Shown in pieces: positions 1 through 8,949 of a stretch of 14,677 nucleotides of DNA (its first letter is position 1; each line of letters starts with the position of its first letter). Made by a program: the position numbers and the translations under genes. The stretch is taken from NCBI GenBank assembly GCA_018725485.1, contig QLUP01000012.1:1-14677 (forward strand), given 5' to 3'. The DNA is from Candidatus Lithacetigena glycinireducens (GTDB lineage Bacteria > Coprothermobacterota > HKB111). The notes under the pieces are model-generated. The model searched no databases. It was not told the origin of the DNA and worked only from the letters and a program-made list of their open reading frames with translations.

Positions 1-75
1 TTGATTGTTTTCCATAACACAAGATTACTCTATTAATTAGAGATACTTTGTGTCCAAGATTTGGGGTACCTCTCA
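1..75 (-). mobile_element. 5' end of an IS3-family element, cut by the window edge
   Basis: These 75 bases recur exactly, in the same orientation, at 14526-14600. There they lead into a recognisable IS3-family transposase remnant. Read on the minus strand the end starts TGAGAGGTACCCC and continues through TTGGACA, which resembles the TG-starting, TACCCC/TTGGACA-containing ends of IS150-type IS3 elements. The two copies diverge immediately beyond 75/14600, which places the element boundary between 75 and 76. The body of this copy lies to the left, outside the window, so I cannot tell whether it is intact. Confidence 0.75.
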
Positions 76-165
76 TGAACTTCACATAGCGGATCCCCTT
101 CCTTTTTGCCCGCCTGCTTGGGCTTCGCCCCCAAAACTTTTCGGCGGGACGGCGGGACTAATGCA
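76..165. other. GC-rich structured intergenic stretch downstream of the operon
   Basis: This is the gap between the IS end and the stop codon of the megasynthase. It holds CCCGCC at 109-114, able to pair with GGCGGG at 143-148 or 151-156. A small inner hairpin GGGC-TTC-GCCC sits at 120-130, and the 8-mer GGCGGGAC is tandemly duplicated at 143-158. RNA from the operon would fold here, but no U-tract follows the stem on the minus strand, so it is not a canonical intrinsic terminator. It may still end or protect the operon mRNA. Nothing in it looks coding. Confidence 0.5.
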
Positions 166-3100
166 TTATAACCTACGAATATTTTTTAATAAACAATCTA
201 AATACCTTTTAGCCCAATTTTGTACTTGTATTTCCGTGAATCTATGAGATTGATACCAAAAATTAAACCTCATCTCTCCATTATAGTAGTCAATGATTAG
301 AAATAGCCCCGCTATTTCATTAAGCGTTTCGGAAGTCAGATCCGGCAGTTCTTCTTTCATTATTGGCCCCAGAGATTCGAGCACTTCCACTCGTGGTTGA
401 ATATTGGATTCGCGAGGATAGTTATTAAGCATGATAAATGGATCGGTGAAGTATGTATCAATGTCCATACCTCTGAATGCAGTTATGTGATTGACCATAT
501 CCGCAACAGGATATCTGCTTCTATCGTTTATTTCCGTAATTAAATCGTGAGTATCTAACATCATTTTTCTTAAATCATCAACGATTGAGAGCTTTAGTGG
601 GAACGGTTGCACAAAAGGGCCAATAGTTCTATCAAATTCAGACGAGGGCCTGCTACTGACGATTGTTCCCACCACGACTTGATTTTGTCCTGTAATCTCA
701 CTGATGAGTTGTCCATAGGTGGCGCAAAGTATAGCAAAGGGAGAAACTTTAATATTTTTCCCAACTAATTGAAGATTACTCCACAAATTTTTTATTTGCT
801 TCGGCGTATAACAAGCAGACGGATAACTTTCAGTAGCTTTGTATCCGGAGTGGTTTGGCAGGAGCGTTGGCCCACTCACACCAGAGAACAATTTCTCAAA
901 GAACTCTCTATCCGCAACGATATCGGAGTTTATGTAATTTGTCTGCCATTTTACATAATCGGAATATTGAATAGATGGTAAATAGGTAACATCAATATCT
1001 TTAATAAGAGCAGAGTAGATTTGTCTTAAATCATCCACAAAAATTGATACCGAAGCCCCATCAAACTCTAGATGTTGGGTATGAAGTAGTACAAGAAACA
1101 TCTCTTGATCTAGTTTTATGCATTTGATTGTCCAAGTTGGCCTCTTGTTTGGATCAGGAGGAGAAGATCGCAACATGTCCGTTTGTTGTATGATAATTTG
1201 CGCACCTTCTTTGTTATCTGCATCTGTAAACAATTCCCGGTCGCTCGGCAGAACATCGCTCATTTCAACAAGAATTGCACTATCGTTAAAAAATTTATAT
1301 CTAAGTACTTCATGACGAAGAATGACTTGTTCTAAGGCGGATCGAAAGATCGCTTTATCTAAACTGGTATAGAACACAATAGGTATCAATAATCGTCCAT
1401 AATTTTTCTTGGCGAGTAGGAGCCATCTCTTTTGTTGCATTGATATCTGCCTTGTGTTCGATAAAGAAATTTGTTTTTTCGTTTTATTGTTGGTAACAGG
1501 TTGGGAAGTATCAATTTGGAGAACGCCAGCAAGATATGCGGAGAGCTTTCGTACTGTGGAATACTTATATATAATGGCTGGATGTAGTGAGCATTTAAAT
1601 TCTGATTGCAGATTGTTTCTAAGTTGAATTGAAGTGAGGGAATCCATGCCGTAATCGAAAAAGTCCTCATCCTTGATACCATCAGTCTGTTTAAGACCAA
1701 GGAATAGGTTAATGTGTTGCAACACTCTCTCTTGTATAAAAGAGATTTTATCGGTATTAGATAAATACTTGATTCTTGAAATAAAGTCGTCCGCCGTTAA
1801 TCGTTCTTTCTGCGATAATTTGTGTTGATTAGTTTCCAATAAAGAAAAGAAGCGATCGCCATTCAATTTGTTTGAATGTATGAATTGTTCCCAGTCAACA
1901 GGTGCATATATTGTTGAACGAACATGGTTTTTTAAAACAAGATCCAGCGCTTTTATGCCGTCCTCTGGCCGTATTAAGTTGATTCCGATTGCTCTTAGCT
2001 TCTCTACCACTTCCGGATATCTCACTAATGTACCTATATCCGACCAAGCACCCCATTGAATTACCGTGGCTGGCAAATTAAGAGATTTACGATAAGACAC
2101 CAGACTATTCATGAAACTATTCGCGGAAGCATGATTTGATTGACCAACATTGCCAATCGTACTCACAACCGAAGAAAATAACACAAAGAAATCAAGGTCT
2201 AGGTTTTCTTCCAGAGATAGAATGTGCAGGTTCCAAGAACCCAATACTTTGGCGCAGGCAGTAGTTAGAAATCTTTCGATGTTCTGTTGTAATATTATTC
2301 CATCATCAATTGCACCGGCCGCATGGATAATACCTCTCACTTGCACTGTTTTATTTAAATCCTTAAATAATTTCTTTAAGGATTCGTAGTCTGACACGTC
2401 GCCTTGAACGACATGCACATTTACACCCTTACTTCTGATTAAATCCACCTTTGTGCGTGTTACATCATCGATGGATGAATTCCTTCCCACGAGGACGATG
2501 TGTTGAGCACCGACTTGAGACATCCATTCGGCGACTTTCAGACCAATACCGCCAAAACCGCCGGTTATCACATATGCGCCATCATTTCTGAATTGTAATG
2601 AGTGATTACCTTTTAAAAAAGTATCTACTTTTTTATGGCTGAGACGCAGTGTATATCTCGTACCTTCCTTTAATACTATTTGACTTTCTTGATCAGATGC
2701 AAACATCTCATCAAGAAGGGACTCCGTTTGTGCCTCCGATTCTATATCAATTAACTTACAAAATAATTCCGGATGCTCAATCTCTATAACGCGGCACATT
2801 CCCCAGATTGATGCTTGGACAAGCGCCCCAGGACATGCTTGCTTATCTAGCATTTGCACGCCCTGAGTGATCACAAAAAGAGCTGGCGGATTAGACAGTC
2901 GGTTAACTATCGACTTCACGGCGTTTAATAATCCCCCGCAAGTTCTTAGATACTGGTTTTTGATAGTTGATGTATTCGAAGCCTCGTCTACTTTCTCATT
3001 CAAAGACCATAAGTAGAGAACCTTTTCAATAGGCTGTTTTATGTGGTCGAAAAGAATATCAAATTCTTCTGGTTTGATAGTATTCACTATATATTCTCTG

Positions 3101-6100
3101 CCAGCAACCACTTCTTTAAAGCTTTCTCCTTGTTTGACTACAACGCACTGTTTGTTGTTCGTTTCGAGTTTAGCTATTAAAGAATCACTAACGCCGGAAT
3201 TGTCAGCAAAAACAAGCACATTTTCAGCTGTTGTCTTGTCGGGTTCGGCGGTATATTTTGCAAAAATGATCGCTTGCGGCAACCCGCCACTAAGACTAAT
3301 TGATGAGCCGATGTCGTTCGACGAAAGAATGGAAATTTCCCCAAAGCCAAGATTCTTCAAAGTAGATTTCCACTGTTCGGGTGATAAAAGGGGGTAGTTT
3401 TTCCTCAAATCATAATCAGTAAAATTCCACCAACCGTCTGTCAGCCCAAAAGTGATATCAACCCAGCGTACAGGCGCAGTTCCTTCAAGGAGAATCATCA
3501 TGCCACTGGGTGCCAATATCTTTTTGATATTTTCAATGGTTTTTCTTAAATCTTTAGTTGCATGCAAAACATTTGTTGCTACGATGATATCGAATTTGTC
3601 TGTTTCTAATTTTTGACTTACCGCGTCCTTTTCCACATCAAACTGTGCATACGAAATAAAAGAGTAATCTGAAAAATTATCTTTTGCTTCCGATACGAAT
3701 CTACCGGAGATATCGGTAAACGTGTATAAAGATCGGTCCTGCGATAACTTCCCCAAAATCGATGTTGTAGTGCTGCCTGTTCCCGCGCCGATTTCAAGAA
3801 TTCTTATACCAATCCTTTTAGGAAGACTATTCTGTAGTTGATTTAGAGCTTCGGCAATGAGCATGTTCATCGCCTTTAGTGTGGGAGATTTGGTATACAA
3901 TTTCTTTAAAAGAGCAACATCGCCATTTGGAAATATCAAATCAAGCGGATTTACCTCACCTCGCAAAACTTTGGCAAGCCTGAGGCCGCACCGGTTGAGT
4001 AATTCAAATTCGGCTAAATCGTTACTGTTGTCCTGTATCGAAATCTCTCTTGTACGGGGTTTGTCAATAACTTTCCAACTATCGTTGTCTCGAGACAAAA
4101 CCCCTTCTTGCTCAAGAATCTCAAAAAATAATCTAACGAGCTTCTTATATCGCGGGGCGATGTTGAATTTCATTACAAAATCATCTGTCCGGATATCTTT
4201 TTGATCAAATGTAAAACCTAATTCATAAAAAGCATTTACTATAAATTGATAGGATAAGCGATCTAATTTATCCAGTTTGTCTTGATAACATCCAATATTG
4301 GTCGAAATAGCAACCTCGCTCGATTTTGTGTTAAGAACTTTCTTTAGATGTTGCGCGGTTGGAAAATATTTTGGGGCATTTCTATACTTAGGATGTTCCT
4401 TGTAGATGACTTCGTAAAAATGGTCGAGCCAATTTTCGCCTATTTTTTCTGTTTCTTGAATTGAGACTGGCAACTGCTTTGGCTCTAACCAATATTCTTG
4501 CTGCTGAAAGGGATAGGTCGGTAAATGAACTCTATGCGCATTCTTATTTGCATACAAAGCGCTCCAATCCGGCATTCCTCCGGATTCATAGGCTTTCAGT
4601 AGAGAAACTAACTCTTGTGTGTTTTTATCGTCAGGCAGTTTTTCTTTTTTATCTCTTATTTTCTTGTATTCATCAATGGATTTGCATTTGAGAAACCCGT
4701 CGAGTTGTTTTTTGAGGTCAGATATAGATGATGAGATAAACCCAACTCTGTTTTCAAAGTGCATTCTTCCAATATTCGTAGTGTAACAAAAGTCAGACAA
4801 ATTAATATCTTTTACATCATTCAGAAAATTCAGATAACGTTTTGCTAAATCCTTCGTTACTTGTTCGCTTCGCGCACTGATTGTGCAGAGGCAGACGATT
4901 TCTTTTTTTATATCAGTAAAAGGATGTGCTGGATGCTCTGCGACGACAAGATGTGCATTTGTGCCACCAAGACCAAAAGCACTGACGCCCGCCACTCTTG
5001 GACTATCTGTACGCCAGGGAATAGTTTTGGTATTAACATAAAACGGCGATTCATCCAATTGAGTCTGCGGATTTGGATTTTTAAAATGAATTGTCGGGGG
5101 AATTTGTCTATGCTTCAATGCAAGCACTGTTTTAAAAAGGCCTGCCATTCCCGAAGCCCAGCCGAGATGCCCGATATTTGATTTGACGCTACCTATCGCG
5201 CAAGAATGTTTTTCGCTATTATTAAATACTTGTTTGAGTGCCGTTATCTCAATAAGATCACCAAGTTGAGTTGCTGTGCCATGGCACTCAACAAAACTCA
5301 GATCTCTTGGTTCAATATCTGCTACTGCCAATGCTTCTGCTATAACGGCAGCTTGGCCATCTACACTCGGCGCTGAATACCCAATTTTGTTCAGTCCATC
5401 ATTATTCACTGCTGTTCCTTTGATTACCGCATATATCGCGTCCTTGTCGCGGATAGCCTCAGACAGCTTTTTGAGCAGGATCACGCCAACGCCACTGCCG
5501 AAAACGGTTCCCCGGGCCTCCGAGTCAAAAGGACGGCAATGGCCATCCGGAGAGAGAATCATGTCTTGCTGATACAAATATCCTGTCTTTTGCGGGCAAA
5601 GAACTGTCACAGCACCCGCGAGTGCCATATCGCATTCTCCATTTATAATACTTTGACAAGCGAGGTGTATCGCCACTAATGCCGTAGAGCAAGCTGTTTG
5701 TACATTAATACTTGGTCCTCGCAGATTGAGTTTATATGCAACACGAGTAGCGAGATAGTCTCTATCGTTTGCGGTCAAGAGTTGCAACTCGTTTATTGAT
5801 TCAAGGAACGTACGGTTGGGATGATATCCTATGTTTGGGTGGACATTATTGATGAGATACGTACTAAATCCTGAGCCAGCAAATACGCCAATGCTTCCTT
5901 TGAATGTATATGGATCATACCCGCCATCCTCCAAAGCTTCCCACGAACACTCCAAAAATTTTCTGTGTTGGGGATCTAAAATCTTCGCATCATATTCAGA
6001 AAAACCGAAGAATTGAGCATCAAAGGATTTCGCATCTTCCAATACGGATCCAGCTTTAACAAAATTGGGATCTTTAATTAATTTTTCGTCGCCATTTTCT

Positions 6101-6252
6101 AGTTCTTCGTCGTTAAAAAATGAGATTGATTCTTTACCGTTCTTCAAATTATTCCAAAACTCGGTAGCGTTCTTCGCTCCTGGAAAGCAACAAGCCATAC
6201 CTACGATGGCAATGTCATTCTCGAAATTTTTTTGTTTAAATCTATCTTTCAT
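166..6252 (-). CDS. Hybrid PKS-NRPS megasynthase: KS-cMT-KR-ACP-C, no AT domain
   Basis: This 2028-residue protein extends and releases a polyketide/peptide chain. The KS (about 13-440) has the catalytic triad Cys188 (in QTACST), His324 (ECHGTA) and His362 (NIGHL). Residues 450-590 are a KS-to-AT type linker running straight into the post-AT signature LPTYPFQQQEYWL, so the roughly 300-residue AT is absent. A C-methyltransferase (about 605-990) carries the SAM motif LEIGAGTGSTT at 819-829. A KR structural half (about 1005-1215) precedes the catalytic KR (1224-1460), with GGFGGIG and LFSS; the usual catalytic Tyr is His1374 (in GQSNHASAN). The ACP attachment Ser1538 lies in YGMDSL. The C-terminal condensation domain (about 1597-2028) has QHLEFDG, keeping the catalytic second His1727 of HHxxxDG. 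There is no thioesterase. The start overlaps the A-T gene by 11 nt. The domain calls are secure. The substrate, the KR activity and the release partner are inferred. Confidence 0.93.
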   Translation of the reverse strand: MKDRFKQKNFENDIAIVGMACCFPGAKNATEFWNNLKNGKESISFFNDEELENGDEKLIKDPNFVKAGSVLEDAKSFDAQFFGFSEYDAKILDPQHRKFLECSWEALEDGGYDPYTFKGSIGVFAGSGFSTYLINNVHPNIGYHPNRTFLESINELQLLTANDRDYLATRVAYKLNLRGPSINVQTACSTALVAIHLACQSIINGECDMALAGAVTVLCPQKTGYLYQQDMILSPDGHCRPFDSEARGTVFGSGVGVILLKKLSEAIRDKDAIYAVIKGTAVNNDGLNKIGYSAPSVDGQAAVIAEALAVADIEPRDLSFVECHGTATQLGDLIEITALKQVFNNSEKHSCAIGSVKSNIGHLGWASGMAGLFKTVLALKHRQIPPTIHFKNPNPQTQLDESPFYVNTKTIPWRTDSPRVAGVSAFGLGGTNAHLVVAEHPAHPFTDIKKEIVCLCTISARSEQVTKDLAKRYLNFLNDVKDINLSDFCYTTNIGRMHFENRVGFISSSISDLKKQLDGFLKCKSIDEYKKIRDKKEKLPDDKNTQELVSLLKAYESGGMPDWSALYANKNAHRVHLPTYPFQQQEYWLEPKQLPVSIQETEKIGENWLDHFYEVIYKEHPKYRNAPKYFPTAQHLKKVLNTKSSEVAISTNIGCYQDKLDKLDRLSYQFIVNAFYELGFTFDQKDIRTDDFVMKFNIAPRYKKLVRLFFEILEQEGVLSRDNDSWKVIDKPRTREISIQDNSNDLAEFELLNRCGLRLAKVLRGEVNPLDLIFPNGDVALLKKLYTKSPTLKAMNMLIAEALNQLQNSLPKRIGIRILEIGAGTGSTTTSILGKLSQDRSLYTFTDISGRFVSEAKDNFSDYSFISYAQFDVEKDAVSQKLETDKFDIIVATNVLHATKDLRKTIENIKKILAPSGMMILLEGTAPVRWVDITFGLTDGWWNFTDYDLRKNYPLLSPEQWKSTLKNLGFGEISILSSNDIGSSISLSGGLPQAIIFAKYTAEPDKTTAENVLVFADNSGVSDSLIAKLETNNKQCVVVKQGESFKEVVAGREYIVNTIKPEEFDILFDHIKQPIEKVLYLWSLNEKVDEASNTSTIKNQYLRTCGGLLNAVKSIVNRLSNPPALFVITQGVQMLDKQACPGALVQASIWGMCRVIEIEHPELFCKLIDIESEAQTESLLDEMFASDQESQIVLKEGTRYTLRLSHKKVDTFLKGNHSLQFRNDGAYVITGGFGGIGLKVAEWMSQVGAQHIVLVGRNSSIDDVTRTKVDLIRSKGVNVHVVQGDVSDYESLKKLFKDLNKTVQVRGIIHAAGAIDDGIILQQNIERFLTTACAKVLGSWNLHILSLEENLDLDFFVLFSSVVSTIGNVGQSNHASANSFMNSLVSYRKSLNLPATVIQWGAWSDIGTLVRYPEVVEKLRAIGINLIRPEDGIKALDLVLKNHVRSTIYAPVDWEQFIHSNKLNGDRFFSLLETNQHKLSQKERLTADDFISRIKYLSNTDKISFIQERVLQHINLFLGLKQTDGIKDEDFFDYGMDSLTSIQLRNNLQSEFKCSLHPAIIYKYSTVRKLSAYLAGVLQIDTSQPVTNNKTKKQISLSNTRQISMQQKRWLLLAKKNYGRLLIPIVFYTSLDKAIFRSALEQVILRHEVLRYKFFNDSAILVEMSDVLPSDRELFTDADNKEGAQIIIQQTDMLRSSPPDPNKRPTWTIKCIKLDQEMFLVLLHTQHLEFDGASVSIFVDDLRQIYSALIKDIDVTYLPSIQYSDYVKWQTNYINSDIVADREFFEKLFSGVSGPTLLPNHSGYKATESYPSACYTPKQIKNLWSNLQLVGKNIKVSPFAILCATYGQLISEITGQNQVVVGTIVSSRPSSEFDRTIGPFVQPFPLKLSIVDDLRKMMLDTHDLITEINDRSRYPVADMVNHITAFRGMDIDTYFTDPFIMLNNYPRESNIQPRVEVLESLGPIMKEELPDLTSETLNEIAGLFLIIDYYNGEMRFNFWYQSHRFTEIQVQNWAKRYLDCLLKNIRRL

Positions 6253-8101
6253 AACGTTTTCTTGCGATAATTCTTTTATCTGATAAAGAATTGCTGTGTT
6301 TTTGAGGTTGCCGGTTTGCTACTCCCGAAGATTCGTGCCTTTTTCTTGCTTCCAATGCTTTAGCCAAAGAGCCAACGGTCGGATATTGAAACAGGTCGAC
6401 AATTTCTACTTTAAACGGCAAGTGCTGCGAGAGTCTTTGGTGTATATAAGTAGCGAGCAATGAATTGCCCCCAAGTTCAAAAAAATTATCGTTTTCACCA
6501 ACTTCTTCCATATGGAGAACTTCTTTCCAAATTTGAGCTATTTCAATTTCTGTTTGTGCATGCGGTGGCACAAAGGCGGTCATCATTTGGGGTCTTTCTA
6601 ACGTTGGACTTGGAAGAGATTTTTTATCAATTTTTCCTGTTGGAGTAAGTGGCAACGATTCCAGAATTATAAATCGTGCAGGAATCATATATTCAGGCAA
6701 TTTCTCTTTGAGAAAAGATGTCCATTTAGCGTGCAGTGCTATAGATTTAAAATGTGGTCTATATTTATCTTTTAACACTACGTACGCCACCAACATAGTT
6801 TGGCCAGGAACGTTTTCTCTACCGTCAACAACACATTCTTTTATCGCTGAATGTTCAGATAATAGTGTCTCGACCTCTCCAAGTTCTACTCTATAGCCGC
6901 GTATCTTGACTTGACGATCTTTCCTGCCAACAAATTCAATGTCACCACTTGCAAGAAGGCGCACGAGATCTCCGGTCTTATATAATCTTTCGCCTATTAC
7001 AGGATGGTGAATAAAGACTGATTCAGTAAGAGATTGATTATTAATATACCCCTCTGCAAGACTTGCGCCGCCTATATACAGTTCTCCAACTTCACCTAAC
7101 GAGACATTGTTTAGTGAATCATCAAAAACATATGTCCGGACATTTTGTATAGGTTTTCCTATAGGAGGCAAGTTGGGCCAATTTTTGGGTGGCCCAGAAA
7201 GCTCATAAGCAGTAACAACATGAGTTTCTGTTGGGCCATATTGGTTGATTAACTTGCAATGAGGCAATGATTCAAAAAAATCTCTTATGGCAGGAGTGAT
7301 CCGTAATTGTTCGCCTGCTGTAATAACTTCTCGCAAGCAATTGAGGTGGCATTCTTCCAAACTCGCCAGCTGCTGGATGGCAACAAACGGCATAAAGATG
7401 CGCTCAATTCCTTGAGAAACAATAAGATCTGCCAATTTTCTCGGATCACGACGCGTTTCCTCATCGCACAAAACAAGCGTGCCGCCGCATGAAAGCGTTG
7501 AAAATATTTCCTGAAATGAGACATCAAAACCAATCGGGGCATACTGCAGAGTAATACCACCGAAGCAGTCCGATGATTGTTTTTGCCAATTGATCAGGTT
7601 ATCAAGCGCTTTATGTCTCATCGCCACCCCTTTTGGTTTACCGGTAGAGCCGGAAGTGTATATGACATATACTGTTTTTCCTTCGACAACGCTTGATTTT
7701 GTTCTTCGTGAGTGCACCGCATCGTCTACATTCACTACCTGCAGATTTGAATTATTGGGGATAAATTTGTGAATCAAGTTGTTGTTGGTAAGCAGAGTTT
7801 TCGTTCCAGAATCGGATAACATATACCTTATCCGATCTTTTGGAAATGAAATATCAAGAGGCACGTATCCTGCGCCCATCTTAATGACCGCCATCAGTGA
7901 AGCGATCAAATCGATTGATCGTGGGAGATATAGTCCTATTAGGATATTACTTTTTAGATCAGCAGCAGGAATCTTGTCAATAATGGCATTTGCTCGTTCC
8001 GCCAGTTCAGCATAACTGATTTTGCTATCGCGAAAAATAATCGCTGTTCTATTTGGCTCTTTCGAAGATATTTCAAAAAATTTACCAACTACATTAATCA
8101 T
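6242..8101 (-). CDS. Stand-alone NRPS loading module, A-T, predicted proline-selective
   Basis: This 619-residue protein would activate an amino acid as its adenylate and load it on its own carrier domain. A-domain core motifs are present in order: YVIYTSGSTGKPKG (145-158), NQYGPTETH (286-294), LYKTGDL (373-379), GRKDRQVKIRGYRVELGEVE (392-411) and the catalytic Lys490 in TPTGKID. The thiolation domain has LGGNSL with attachment Ser547. No condensation domain precedes the A domain, as expected of a chain-initiating module. By-eye alignment to GrsA gives the specificity residues D193, V194, Q197, F236, I260, A262, Q287, V295, V296, K490. This is close to the proline code DVQLIAHVVK, with Gln instead of His at the seventh position. 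A basic tail (about 585-619) may dock to the megasynthase, whose start it overlaps by 11 nt. A GGAG Shine-Dalgarno lies 12 nt before the ATG, inside the end of the previous gene. The A-T call is very sure; proline is probable. Confidence 0.93.
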   Translation of the reverse strand: MINVVGKFFEISSKEPNRTAIIFRDSKISYAELAERANAIIDKIPAADLKSNILIGLYLPRSIDLIASLMAVIKMGAGYVPLDISFPKDRIRYMLSDSGTKTLLTNNNLIHKFIPNNSNLQVVNVDDAVHSRRTKSSVVEGKTVYVIYTSGSTGKPKGVAMRHKALDNLINWQKQSSDCFGGITLQYAPIGFDVSFQEIFSTLSCGGTLVLCDEETRRDPRKLADLIVSQGIERIFMPFVAIQQLASLEECHLNCLREVITAGEQLRITPAIRDFFESLPHCKLINQYGPTETHVVTAYELSGPPKNWPNLPPIGKPIQNVRTYVFDDSLNNVSLGEVGELYIGGASLAEGYINNQSLTESVFIHHPVIGERLYKTGDLVRLLASGDIEFVGRKDRQVKIRGYRVELGEVETLLSEHSAIKECVVDGRENVPGQTMLVAYVVLKDKYRPHFKSIALHAKWTSFLKEKLPEYMIPARFIILESLPLTPTGKIDKKSLPSPTLERPQMMTAFVPPHAQTEIEIAQIWKEVLHMEEVGENDNFFELGGNSLLATYIHQRLSQHLPFKVEIVDLFQYPTVGSLAKALEARKRHESSGVANRQPQKHSNSLSDKRIIARKRYER

Positions 8102-8106
8102 ATGCT

Positions 8107-8949
8107 TTAGACACTCCGTTTCTTAAGTAGGAGAGTTTCGCTTAATTTGCTTGCTTGCACAGAACTACAGACGGTGAATAAATCTAATTGTGGTAATGTA
8201 TACAGATCTTCATACAAAATCTTACCCATTAAGATTGGATTGCGGGCAATAACTTCTACCGAGCTTTTAGAAGTATCGTAAATTCTTTGTAAAATTACTC
8301 CTTTATTCAAAAGTCCATTAGCAAGAAAAACGATATCGATCTTCTCGTAATTTAGCGTTTCGGCTATGGCAGATTCGATTTTCACATTTTCTATGTTTGG
8401 TAACGCTCTTTTAATAACCCTCTTGGCAATATCTCCGATCTCAGATCTTTTTTCTATACCGATCACCCGTTTGACTCCGTTATTGAGCTTATATATCTCC
8501 ATCAACGTTTCTGGAAATGGCCCGCATCCAAGCATGATCACGGTACAATCAGATAATGTCCGGGCTAACAGAGACAGCTCCTTATTGACTCCAACGTAGT
8601 CCTCTTCTGAAAGTGCGGAGTGAGTACTATTATGCAGACTCTTATCTGTTAAAAATTTGTTTGCTATACTAACCTCGATAAGGTTGATATACTCATGCCA
8701 TTTTCCGGCCAAGTATTTCTGTATCGTTGCGAAACGAATATCGTTTTGTAGTTTAGTTACAATATAATCGTTCTCAATAGAGGACAAAAACGCCCATAAT
8801 GATTCCATTACGGAGATAAACCTCTCTGACTGATCAGAAGGGATGAGTTCGATTTGACTTTCAAAATATTGGAGCTTATCCATGCATTTATCAACGCCGA
8901 TTTCATTATGAATTGTTACTTTTTTTAAAGATGAGTTATTCATAGTCAT
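8107..8949 (-). CDS. SAM-binding Rossmann protein, nicotianamine-synthase/methyltransferase-like
   Basis: This 280-residue protein has a helical N-terminal half (about 20-130) followed by a Rossmann core. The core has the glycine motif IMLGCGPFPET at 138-148, an acidic residue ending the next strand (RVIGIEK, 161-167), and IDIVFLANGLLNKG (204-217). The GCGPFPET stretch, preceded by a helical domain, resembles nicotianamine synthase and its relatives (GSGPLPLTS in plants). Those enzymes use SAM as an aminobutyryl donor, while ordinary N- or O-methyltransferases share the fold. I cannot choose between these activities from sequence. Its place between the PPTase (4-nt ATGA overlap) and the A-T gene (5-nt gap) implies a tailoring role, or supply of the amine accepted by the terminal C domain. 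There is no signal peptide or membrane segment, so it is cytosolic. Confidence 0.6.
   Translation of the reverse strand: MTMNNSSLKKVTIHNEIGVDKCMDKLQYFESQIELIPSDQSERFISVMESLWAFLSSIENDYIVTKLQNDIRFATIQKYLAGKWHEYINLIEVSIANKFLTDKSLHNSTHSALSEEDYVGVNKELSLLARTLSDCTVIMLGCGPFPETLMEIYKLNNGVKRVIGIEKRSEIGDIAKRVIKRALPNIENVKIESAIAETLNYEKIDIVFLANGLLNKGVILQRIYDTSKSSVEVIARNPILMGKILYEDLYTLPQLDLFTVCSSVQASKLSETLLLKKRSV

Noticed and set aside
109-156. A rho-independent terminator for the operon
   Set aside because: A GC stem is possible, but on the transcribed (minus) strand it is followed by an A-run and not a T-run.
3041-3397. A 118-codon plus-strand frame inside the megasynthase
   Set aside because: It is antisense to the KR structural region of a continuous 2028-codon protein, with no supporting signals.
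166-6252. Alternative genetic code (TGA as glycine, as in some CPR groups)
   Set aside because: TGA acts as a stop in the ATGA overlaps of matB/proS and of the PPTase/NAS-like pair, so the standard bacterial code fits.
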